The notes below the pieces were generated by a model. The model was not told the origin of the DNA, did no database searches, and saw only the letters and a program-made list of their open reading frames with translations. Positions 35,325 through 41,808 of a stretch of DNA of 41,808 nucleotides are shown here, piece by piece. Numbering within the stretch: position 1 is the first letter of the stretch; each line of letters opens with the position of its first letter. This stretch comes from an uncultured Acidobacteriia bacterium (GTDB lineage Bacteria > Acidobacteriota > Terriglobia > Bryobacterales > Bryobacteraceae), in assembly GCA_903825445.1 (NCBI GenBank), contig CAIKAS010000252.1, positions 1 to 41,808 of the forward strand, written 5' to 3'. A program made the translations under genes and the position numbers.

Positions 35325-35368
35325 GGCGCACGACGGAGCAGCAGGAAGCTCTGATCGGGCGCCTTTTT
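35325..35368 (+). terminator. Probable rho-independent terminator of the small basic protein gene
   Basis: GGCGC (35325-35329) pairs with GCGCC (35359-35363), with an inner GAGC/GCTC stem, followed directly by TTTTT (35364-35368). The stem has an internal loop, so strength is uncertain. Confidence 0.45.
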
Positions 35369-35378
35369 CGTGCCGCGC

Positions 35379-35972
35379 TCAGGCCTCGCCGATGCGTTTG
35401 GTTTCTTCCCACGTATAGATGATGCGGCTGATTACGGTGATGTTGGACAGCACGGCAATTACCCACAACACGGGCGCCATCCGATTCGCGAGAGCGCCGA
35501 TAATGATCAGCACCACACGTTCGGGACGCTCGAGAAAACCGACCTTGCATTTTGGAATGGTATTCTCAGCGCGTGAGCGGGCGTAGCTGATGAGTACCGT
35601 TCCAGTCATGACGATGGCAGTCAGCACCACGTAAAAGAAGCGATTGATCGAAGCATAGTAGACCAGCAGGCCAACCAGCAGTGCGAGGTCGGAGTACCTG
35701 TCGAGCACAGAGTCAAAGAAGCCGCCAAATCGTGTGACGCGGTTGGTTTCGCGCGCGACCCGCCCATCCACCATATCGAAAAGACCCGCGCCGATCACGA
35801 CCAGACCAGCTGCAAGGAAACGCCCCTCGGCAAACAGAAACGCCGCCACGATATTGATCAGCAGACCGATGAAGGTCAGGACATTCGGGTGAACGCGCGA
35901 GAGAGCCAGTCCGGTGACGATCGCCTGGATGATTCGGCCGAAGAAAAGACCGATGCCACGCGTGATCGTCAT
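35379..35972 (-). CDS. CDP-alcohol phosphatidyltransferase family membrane enzyme
   Basis: A 197-residue integral membrane protein with the exact family signature D69-G-x2-A73-R-x8-G83-x3-D87-x3-D91 and an extra aspartate at 66, which bind the CDP group and metal ions. Hydrophobic helices occupy about 30-65 and 95-185. Members join CDP-diacylglycerol or CDP-alcohols to alcohols such as glycerol 3-phosphate or inositol phosphate; the substrate cannot be read from the sequence. Its start overlaps the greA stop by four bases, so the two are translated together. Confidence 0.9.
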   Translation of the reverse strand: MTITRGIGLFFGRIIQAIVTGLALSRVHPNVLTFIGLLINIVAAFLFAEGRFLAAGLVVIGAGLFDMVDGRVARETNRVTRFGGFFDSVLDRYSDLALLVGLLVYYASINRFFYVVLTAIVMTGTVLISYARSRAENTIPKCKVGFLERPERVVLIIIGALANRMAPVLWVIAVLSNITVISRIIYTWEETKRIGEA

Positions 35973-36475
35973 GAATCCTTCTGATCGCCGGTGGGCTTGT
36001 CCTCGACGACGATGAAATCGTGGATCGTCTTCAGAGACAGAATTTCCAGCTCTCTTGTGCCGCCCGGCGTCACCAGTTTGACCATGTCACCGACCTCTTT
36101 GCCAAGCAGAGACTTGCCAATGGGAGAACTCGTAGATACGCGCCCCTGTGTTGCGTCCGCATCTTCGCTGGTGACGAGGTGATAGCTGATTTCTTCGTCT
36201 TTGCTGGTGTCGAGGATAACTACGCGGGAGCCCAGACCGATACGGTCATGGGGGATCTTGGTGACGTCGATCATCGCGACCTCGCCCATGCGTTTTTTCA
36301 GCTGGCCGAGCCGGGCATTGACATAGCACTGGCGCTCCTTCGCGGCGTGGTACTCCGCATTTTCACTCAGGTCGCCGTGGGCCCGCGCTTTCAGGATTTC
36401 TTTGGGAAGCTCATTGCGTAACTCATATTCGAGCGCAGCGATTTCCTCTTCTAGTTTTTTTCTGACGTCCAGCAT
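35969..36475 (-). CDS. greA: Transcription elongation factor GreA
   Basis: A 168-residue factor that enters the RNA polymerase secondary channel and stimulates cleavage of backtracked RNA. The N-terminal coiled coil (1-75) carries the tip motif GDLSENAEYHAAKE with the acidic residues needed for activity; the C-terminal domain has the FKBP-like strands and SPIGKSLLGKEVGD. It is slightly longer than E. coli GreA because of a charged tail. A TATAAT lies about 30 bases upstream. The phosphatidyltransferase gene follows with a four-base overlap. Confidence 0.95.
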   Translation of the reverse strand: MLDVRKKLEEEIAALEYELRNELPKEILKARAHGDLSENAEYHAAKERQCYVNARLGQLKKRMGEVAMIDVTKIPHDRIGLGSRVVILDTSKDEEISYHLVTSEDADATQGRVSTSSPIGKSLLGKEVGDMVKLVTPGGTRELEILSLKTIHDFIVVEDKPTGDQKDS

Positions 36476-36505
36476 GTATCGAGACTCAAAGCTCTTCTTC
36501 GGTCC

Positions 36506-36511
36506 ATTATA
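36506..36511 (-). promoter_or_regulatory. TATAAT -10 element upstream of greA
   Basis: A perfect -10 hexamer on the minus strand, 30 bases before the greA ATG, with no good -35 at 16-18 bases. A small ACCGG-AGAG-CCGGT inverted repeat (36518-36531) occupies the spacer position and could bind a regulator. Confidence 0.4.
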
Positions 36512-36563
36512 GCGAGAACCGGAGAGCCGGTGTGCGATATTGGCGGGGCGAGCTGCGTGCCGG

Positions 36564-38561
36564 CTAGTTGTGCGCGCTATTTCTGAGCCTGGGGAGCAGC
36601 TTGTTCGTGATCGCCGCTGGCTGGGCCGTTGCCGGCGTCCGTGCGGCAGCTGTGGTGCCAGCGCCGATGGGGATCACCGCCTGGCTCGAATAGGAATCCG
36701 GACCTGCGATTCCGAGCGAGTTGTCGCCGAGATCAAGGCAGCCAGTTTGCCCTGATGTTGTGCAAAGTGCAGGCACCGTGAAATTGATCTGGTAAAGACC
36801 AGCAAGCCCCGGAGCCAGACCGATGTATGCAGGTGTGCCGACGCTGACGCCATTGACATCAACGGCGACGTTCTGGACCAGATAGTCGAAAACGCCAAGG
36901 GCGCCATCAGGGTTTGACGGGAACGGTGCTCCCAGGCCAGAGAGGAAAGCTACAATTGTGTCGCCGCCGGTTGCGGGACTGCTTTCGCTGATGACGAACG
37001 GGTTTCCACCCGCAGCCGGAAAGTCGACGGCGGCGGCAACGCCTATACCGGTGTTATCGGAAAACACGCCTGGCGTAGTCTGATACACATTGGTAGTGAC
37101 GACGTTTGAGAGTGTGCCGTTGTTATTCACCTGTATAGAGGCGATCGGGAAAGTACTGACTTCGTAAGGGATCAAAAACGATATCTGCGTCGGACTGACG
37201 TAATAGAGGGGAGCCTGAATTACTCCGTCGATAAGTACGGTCACTCCACCAAGCTTGGTGGGGAATGCTCCTGCCGGGGCTGCGCTAAACGACGGTGCAA
37301 GGTTGACGCCGTTATAGAGAGTAATGAAGTCGCCCGGCGAGACGCCAGCGGTGTAAGGCGCGGAACTCGCGGTATTAACCATACCCGTAGCGTCTATGTA
37401 AACGCTCTTCGTCGCTGCGGGGGGTGTATAGGGCAGGCCAACTTCGATACCCAGGGAACCGTTGAGGCCATAGCCGACCCGAACGCCACTCTTGCCAATC
37501 GTATAATTCACCGTGCCCGTCGAATCTGTGTATGAGCCGCTAATGCTGGTCGGGTAATTCGCTGCCAGTGTATTTCCAAAAGCGCTACTCCCGGCGACCA
37601 GCAAACGCTCATGGCTGAACAGCACGCCCTGGCTTGCGTTGAACGTTCCATAGTATGAATCAAGGCCATAGGCCTCGCTGTCGTCGAAACCAGCTTCATA
37701 GTAGAGACCAGAAAGGGGAGTGCTGGTACCGGATGCCACGTTGCGCACGCCGACGAACATGTCAAAACCGTAGGCCGTCCCGCCGAATACAAAATTCGAG
37801 TCGGGGGAAGAGTAGAGGAATAACAGGCCCGTGGACCCGTTGGAGCCGGTCCCTCCGGTATAGAAGTACGCGTTCGTATTGCTGGGGAAGCTGACGGTGT
37901 ACGCGCCGTTAGAAAAGGCAAGTTTGAGTCCAGAGGAGTTTTGGGTGTAAGTCGCGCCGGCACCGGATGTACCGGTGATGCTCACGTTCCCAAGTGTGGC
38001 TGTGCCGTTGGGATTCAACTGATAGGTTCCGCCGAGGGATGTGGCGGGGCTGCCGCCGGGAAAAAAGCTGGATATCGTGTAGGAGCCGGAGAGGCTGCCA
38101 AGGCTAAGTGAGCTGCTGAATGGCGCCGCGACGAACATGTCGTTGTAGCCGCTTTCGGTGCCGCTGCCGACAAGGATGCCATTGGATGCGAGGAAGTAGA
38201 GTGTGCTGTTCACACCCGATGGAAACAGCGTTGAGAGCGGATTGGTCATAATGCCGTAACCGCTGGATGAGACTGAATACGTGCCGCTCGTTGAATAACT
38301 TGAAGCCGCGCTGCCGGAAACATTTGCGGTGCCGGCGGTGATGGAATAAGTGCCTGTGGTGGTGCCGCTGAAAACGATGTTGCCGTAGAACGCAACAGCC
38401 TGACTGATGGTGCCGCCCGTTGCCCCCACGTATAAGACCTGCCGAAAATAGTAGGTGCCGGTGACCTGGCTGTTGCCACTGGCGTCCCAGGCCGGACCGG
38501 CGGCGAAAGCTGGTGCGACCGAGGCGGCGAGGATGAGCGATAAGATGCGGACGGTCTTCAT
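36564..38561 (-). CDS. Secreted protein with Solibacter-type TIGR03437 C-terminal region
   Basis: A 665-residue exported protein. The ATG at 38561 gives a clean signal peptide (residues 4-20, ending AFAAGP); upstream codons in the same frame have no signal. The N-terminal half consists of Gly/Ser/Tyr-rich beta strands beginning WDASGNSQVTGTYYFRQV. The C-terminal about 240 residues have the TIGR03437 pattern: VNTASSAPYTAGVSPGDF, YYVSPTQISFLIPYEVS, VAFLSGLGAPFP and AGLYQINFTVP. Function is unknown; the domain is largely restricted to Solibacter-type acidobacteria. It is a tandem paralog of the upstream gene (37-base gap), suggesting local duplication. Confidence 0.88.
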   Translation of the reverse strand: MKTVRILSLILAASVAPAFAAGPAWDASGNSQVTGTYYFRQVLYVGATGGTISQAVAFYGNIVFSGTTTGTYSITAGTANVSGSAASSYSTSGTYSVSSSGYGIMTNPLSTLFPSGVNSTLYFLASNGILVGSGTESGYNDMFVAAPFSSSLSLGSLSGSYTISSFFPGGSPATSLGGTYQLNPNGTATLGNVSITGTSGAGATYTQNSSGLKLAFSNGAYTVSFPSNTNAYFYTGGTGSNGSTGLLFLYSSPDSNFVFGGTAYGFDMFVGVRNVASGTSTPLSGLYYEAGFDDSEAYGLDSYYGTFNASQGVLFSHERLLVAGSSAFGNTLAANYPTSISGSYTDSTGTVNYTIGKSGVRVGYGLNGSLGIEVGLPYTPPAATKSVYIDATGMVNTASSAPYTAGVSPGDFITLYNGVNLAPSFSAAPAGAFPTKLGGVTVLIDGVIQAPLYYVSPTQISFLIPYEVSTFPIASIQVNNNGTLSNVVTTNVYQTTPGVFSDNTGIGVAAAVDFPAAGGNPFVISESSPATGGDTIVAFLSGLGAPFPSNPDGALGVFDYLVQNVAVDVNGVSVGTPAYIGLAPGLAGLYQINFTVPALCTTSGQTGCLDLGDNSLGIAGPDSYSSQAVIPIGAGTTAAARTPATAQPAAITNKLLPRLRNSAHN

Positions 38562-38598
38562 AAGTGTATAAGGTGACGAAGTATACCGATATTGCGTT

Positions 38599-40575
38599 TC
38601 ACTGGCCATTCGTTCCCCTGGCACCGTTCAAACGTGGTAAAAGCCTGTTTTGTCTGGCCGGAGTCTGTGCGTGGGATGTCGAACTGCCCCCTACCGGCAA
38701 CAGCGCTTGGGCGGAGAAAGCATTCGGGCCGACGATGGCGAGCACATCGGAACCGGCAGGTGCGTTTGTCGGAACCTGAAAATTGATCTGGTAGAGTCCG
38801 GCGGTGCCGGGAGTCAATCCTGCGTAGGGAATTGATGTGGAGCCGAAGCCGGCCACGTCGACTTCGATGTTGGCGACCACGTTATCGCCCTTCGGCCCGG
38901 CCGCCGCTCCGTCGCTTAAGGCGACGCCGTTCACCGGGAAGACGTTGCCGAGTCCGGAAAGGTAAACTGCCACGGTCTCGCCCGGCTGCGCGGGATTGGA
39001 GGTGGTAATCAGGGAATAATTGCCATGCTCGGCGGCTGCAAGTCCGAGACCGCCAGACGGGATGGAAAACACACCCGGTGCAGTTGGGTAAACCCATGCT
39101 GTCACCGTATTCGAATTCACGTTGTTGTTGATCACCTGGATTGTGGCGATCAAGGAGGTGCTGACTTCGAATGGGACGATCACGGTCATCTGCGGGCCAA
39201 CGCAATAGATGGGTGCGGCGATGCCGTCAATCATGACCTGGACGTTGCCGAGGGTTGTCGGAAAGGGTGGCCCCGCAGTCCAGCACTGGGTTGTAGCAGA
39301 AAGGTTCACGCCGTTATAGAGCGTGATGAATTCCCCGGGCGAAATGCCTGCTGTGAACGGCGCAGAGCTAGCCGTATTCACGATGCCGGTGGGATCGACG
39401 AAAGCTGCGCCGGAGGGTGCTGGCGCGGCAGCCGGGAGCGCGACTTCTATGCCGAGCCAGGGTCCGATGCCGAAGCCTATGCGGATTCCTCCGGCCCCAA
39501 CTGTGTACTGCACGGTTGCGGATGGGTCGAGTTGCCCCACATTTGCCGGGCCAGTGTAGGAACCGGTGGGGTACGTGGTGGTGTAGGCGACGCCCTCTGC
39601 GGCGCCGAAACCGGCGTAGAGTAGCCGCTCGTGGCCGAGTATTGTGCCGGTGCCGTTGCTTTGGAATGCGTTGAAGACACCATAGTAAGTATCGAGGTTG
39701 GAGGTCTGATTGTCGACCATCTGCGATTCGTCGTTATCGAGGCCAATTTCGTAATAAAGACTCGTCGCGACTGCGGGCGTCCCGCTGCTCGGGGCGCGAA
39801 CGCCAACGAACATGTCGAATCCGGATGGCGAACCACCGAACACGAAGTTCGTATCGGGTGCGAGAAAGAAGGTCTCCGGTGCTTGGTATAACGCGGCTGT
39901 AGTCACGTTGGGGAATGAGATCGTGCCCACGCCGTTGGAGAATTTATACGCAACGCTTGTCGAGGTTTGTGACAGCGCTCCGGCACTCGCTCCGCCGTAG
40001 CCTGTTACCGACACGTTCCCCAAGCTTCCGGAACCGTTCGGATTCAGCTGAAACGTCGTGTCGGCCGCTGTTCCCAACGTGCCGCTGCCCGGCAGAAATC
40101 CGGCGATCGTGTAAGTGCCAGTGAAGCTGGAGGCAGAGAAGGCGGGCGTGGCGGGGGCGGCGATGAAGAGGTCGTTGACGAATGCGCCGTTCGAGCCACT
40201 GCTCTCCGTAGAACTGCCGAGCAATATGTTATTTGCGACCAGGAAGTGGACCGATGATCCTGTGGACAGCGGGTTGGAGAGGATGCCGAAGCCGCTGATG
40301 GCCGCGGAATACGTACCGGATGCGGGAATACCGAGCGAGCCTGCGCTATCCACCAGCGTGTTGTTGCCCAGGGTGTAGCCACCTGCGCCGTCGAAAATTA
40401 TCGTGCCGAAATACGCGATCTGCTGGGTAATGTTGCCGGTACCATCCGACGTGTATTGCACCTGACGGAAGTTGTAGGTGCCGTTGAGGAGGCCGTTGCC
40501 GGCGGTGTCCCATGTCGGACCAGCGGCGCACAGCGTTGCCGCGGCGGCCAGACACAGGGAAAGCGTTCGAATCAT
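38599..40575 (-). CDS. Secreted protein with TIGR03437 C-terminal region, tandem paralog
   Basis: A 658-residue exported protein with a signal peptide (residues 3-18, ending LCAAG). The start WDTAGNGLLNGTYNFRQVQ closely parallels the downstream paralog, as do the FDMFVGVR and GHERLLYAG segments in the middle, so the full-length proteins are related, not only their tails. The C-terminal region has VNTASSAPFTAGISPGEF, LYNGVNLS, a PFEVSTSLIATIQV segment and AGLYQINFQVP. Unlike its paralog it has cysteines near CWTAGPP and YCVGPQ that could form a disulfide. Its ATG overlaps the pncA stop by four bases (ATGA), an unusual coupling of a secreted protein to NAD salvage genes. Confidence 0.88.
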   Translation of the reverse strand: MIRTLSLCLAAAATLCAAGPTWDTAGNGLLNGTYNFRQVQYTSDGTGNITQQIAYFGTIIFDGAGGYTLGNNTLVDSAGSLGIPASGTYSAAISGFGILSNPLSTGSSVHFLVANNILLGSSTESSGSNGAFVNDLFIAAPATPAFSASSFTGTYTIAGFLPGSGTLGTAADTTFQLNPNGSGSLGNVSVTGYGGASAGALSQTSTSVAYKFSNGVGTISFPNVTTAALYQAPETFFLAPDTNFVFGGSPSGFDMFVGVRAPSSGTPAVATSLYYEIGLDNDESQMVDNQTSNLDTYYGVFNAFQSNGTGTILGHERLLYAGFGAAEGVAYTTTYPTGSYTGPANVGQLDPSATVQYTVGAGGIRIGFGIGPWLGIEVALPAAAPAPSGAAFVDPTGIVNTASSAPFTAGISPGEFITLYNGVNLSATTQCWTAGPPFPTTLGNVQVMIDGIAAPIYCVGPQMTVIVPFEVSTSLIATIQVINNNVNSNTVTAWVYPTAPGVFSIPSGGLGLAAAEHGNYSLITTSNPAQPGETVAVYLSGLGNVFPVNGVALSDGAAAGPKGDNVVANIEVDVAGFGSTSIPYAGLTPGTAGLYQINFQVPTNAPAGSDVLAIVGPNAFSAQALLPVGGSSTSHAQTPARQNRLLPRLNGARGTNGQ

Positions 40576-41156
40576 ATGAGGCCCGCAAGAGCAATTAGGT
40601 GGCCACCAGCGGCGAGGAAGTCGCGGATCACGGTTTCGCCCGCTTCGGCTGATATGGAGGCTGAGGCATCAGTGACGAGCGACACGCGCAGGCCGGAACG
40701 GATGAGGCCCATGATCGCGCATTTTACGCAGTAATCAATGAAGACGCCGTAGACATAGCAGTCTGTCACGCCGAGCTGCTTGAGCAGGGCAGGGAAGTGG
40801 GGGTTAGAGAACACGTCGAGGTCGTTCTTCTCGACGATGAACTGGCTCGCGGTGAGGTCGAATGTGGCGAAGTCGAAGGCCGGATCGTACGGGAGTACAT
40901 TACGTTTGGCGAGGAGCGTGGCAGCGGGTTTTTGCTGGCCGAAGGTGCCGGACACGCAATGCGGAGGCCAGACTCGAAATTCCTCGGCGTTCTCCGGGTG
41001 GGCGTCGGTTGAGGAGATCAGCGGGATCTTGTGGGTTTCGGCGTGGTGGTTGAGGGCCGATATGGCTGGGATGAGCCGCTCCGCGCCGTGGCCGTAGAGA
41101 GCTCCGCCAGGTGCAACGAAATCCAGTTGGGTATCGATGTCGAAGAAGGCTTTCAT
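40572..41156 (-). CDS. pncA: Nicotinamidase (isochorismatase-like cysteine hydrolase)
   Basis: A 194-residue amidase that converts nicotinamide to nicotinate. The chosen ATG (41156) begins directly with FFDIDTQLDF; the frame extends 64 codons upstream but that part lies within pncB and looks non-coding. The catalytic triad is D8, K110 and C143 (IDYCVKCA), and the metal ligands are D51 and H53 (TDAHPE) and H66 (PPHCVSGT). The start overlaps the pncB stop by four bases, supporting the nicotinamidase assignment over other isochorismatase-like hydrolases. Its stop overlaps the start of a TIGR03437 gene. Confidence 0.92.
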   Translation of the reverse strand: MKAFFDIDTQLDFVAPGGALYGHGAERLIPAISALNHHAETHKIPLISSTDAHPENAEEFRVWPPHCVSGTFGQQKPAATLLAKRNVLPYDPAFDFATFDLTASQFIVEKNDLDVFSNPHFPALLKQLGVTDCYVYGVFIDYCVKCAIMGLIRSGLRVSLVTDASASISAEAGETVIRDFLAAGGHLIALAGLI

Positions 41157-41808
41157 GCGGTCACTCCCACTACTTCGTCGATCAGCGCCTGGAGCCTGGG
41201 GGAATGCACGGTGCGCCGATTGGGGTCGGGCCAGGTCTTTAATTCGAGCGCGGCGCGCTGACGGATTTGGGTGGCGTCTGGCAGCGTCTGTACCAGTTGG
41301 CCTGCGAGGATTACCGGTTTCAGAAGCGCCTCGGAGCCGCTGATGCATTCGGTGGAGAGACCGAGCAGGTCGTGATCCGGCAGACGGAACAACTGTTTCG
41401 CGCCGGGGATGGTGTGTTTCGACGGGCTGGACTTCACTGGGTAGCGGACATTGCCGATATTGCCGATGGAGACCACTTTGTATACGGCGCCAATGGAAGG
41501 TGCGTCGGCGGAAGTGGTGAGTTCGGTGCCCACTCCGAAGGCGTCGATGGGCGCTCCGGCGGCTACCAGGTCGGCGATCTTGGATTCGTCGAGGTCACCG
41601 CTGGCCATGATCTTCGCGTCAGTGAGTCCGGCTTTATCGAGGATGATCCGGACGTCGCGGGAGAGTTGGGCGATGTCGCCGCTATCGATTCTTACGCCCC
41701 AGAGTGGTCGGCCGAGGCTGGCTGCGGTGCGCGCGCCTTCGAGCGTGTCGTAGGTGTCGATGAGGTGGACGGTGCGTTGACCGAGCAGGCGCTGGAGGCG
41801 TTCGAAGG
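41153..41808 (-). CDS. pncB: Nicotinate phosphoribosyltransferase (5' end outside window)
   Basis: An open frame enters from the right edge and ends at 41153, giving about 217 C-terminal residues. The segment GVRIDSGDIAQLSRD, then KIMASGDLDESKI, GAPIDAFGVGTELTTS and the late GSEALLKPVILAGQLV are typical of nicotinate phosphoribosyltransferases, which make nicotinate mononucleotide in the Preiss-Handler route to NAD. The active-site histidine region lies outside the window. It overlaps pncA by four bases, so the pair carries out nicotinamide to NaMN conversion. Confidence 0.93.
   Translation of the reverse strand, partial: FERLQRLLGQRTVHLIDTYDTLEGARTAASLGRPLWGVRIDSGDIAQLSRDVRIILDKAGLTDAKIMASGDLDESKIADLVAAGAPIDAFGVGTELTTSADAPSIGAVYKVVSIGNIGNVRYPVKSSPSKHTIPGAKQLFRLPDHDLLGLSTECISGSEALLKPVILAGQLVQTLPDATQIRQRAALELKTWPDPNRRTVHSPRLQALIDEVVGVTA

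Noticed and set aside
40572-41348. A longer pncA start adding 64 residues
   Set aside because: The extra part overlaps pncB, is rich in Arg, Pro and Ala, and precedes the normal nicotinamidase N-terminus; the ATG at 41156 gives the family length and an ATGA overlap.
1-41808. tRNA genes, CRISPR arrays, insertion sequences and phage genes
   Set aside because: I looked for tRNA-like T-loop sequences in gaps, regularly spaced repeats, transposase motifs and terminal repeats and found none I could support.

Overview
The window looks like a chromosomal segment of a Solibacteraceae/Bryobacterales-type acidobacterium. The reasons are lineage-typical protein families: a TIGR03435 protein at the left edge, two tandem proteins with the Solibacter-type TIGR03437 C-terminal region, a DUF1592/DUF1552 pair, a Tat-type Gfo/Idh oxidoreductase, two PEP-CTERM proteins and a winged-helix/TPR regulator. 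LpxD indicates a Gram-negative envelope with lipid A. All calls come from reading translations by eye; no database search was run. I saw no rRNA, tRNA, CRISPR array, insertion sequence or prophage.

Layout. 1-754: TIGR03435 gene, cut by the window edge. 934-3020: a MetE-like methyltransferase domain protein translationally coupled to a PL22-like oligogalacturonate lyase. 2981-5226: a MarR regulator coupled to a CLC chloride transporter, reading leftward. 5341-8133: a small secreted protein, a PqaA-like alpha/beta hydrolase and a mutarotase-fold protein. 8151-14177: leftward exported accessory genes (DUF1552, a 1094-residue cytochrome-like DUF1592 protein, a Gfo/Idh/MocA oxidoreductase). 14214-17742: a PEP-CTERM protein divergent from a CadC-like winged-helix/TPR membrane regulator.

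17890-23637 is a tight five-gene operon (lpxD, LOG-family protein, HAMP-SpoIIE phosphatase, nnr, tsaE) ending at a probable bidirectional terminator shared with a convergent DEAD-box helicase (23706-24992). 25286-29280 holds a VWFA-like secreted protein, a broken membrane-protein gene with two in-frame stops, a choice-of-anchor-A PEP-CTERM protein and a peptidase-MA-like/TPR protein whose HExxH has become HQYAH. 29351-32810 is a coupled trio: an AtuA-like DUF1446 protein, its small partner domain, and a second peptidase-MA/TPR paralog with an intact HEYLH.

32812-34979 is a leftward dtd-purM-purN cluster. 35032-36475 has a small basic protein, a CDP-alcohol phosphatidyltransferase and greA. 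36564-41808 is a leftward chain of pncB (partial), pncA and two TIGR03437 paralogs, with 4-base overlaps at pncB/pncA and pncA/first paralog.

The main second-look items are: the MetE-like/PL22 pair; the active-site-substituted peptidase paralog next to its intact sister around the AtuA pair; NAD-salvage genes coupled to lineage-specific secreted proteins; a perfect 19-bp tandem duplication directly before the DEAD-box helicase start; 11-bp direct repeats before the winged-helix regulator; and the doubly interrupted membrane-protein gene.
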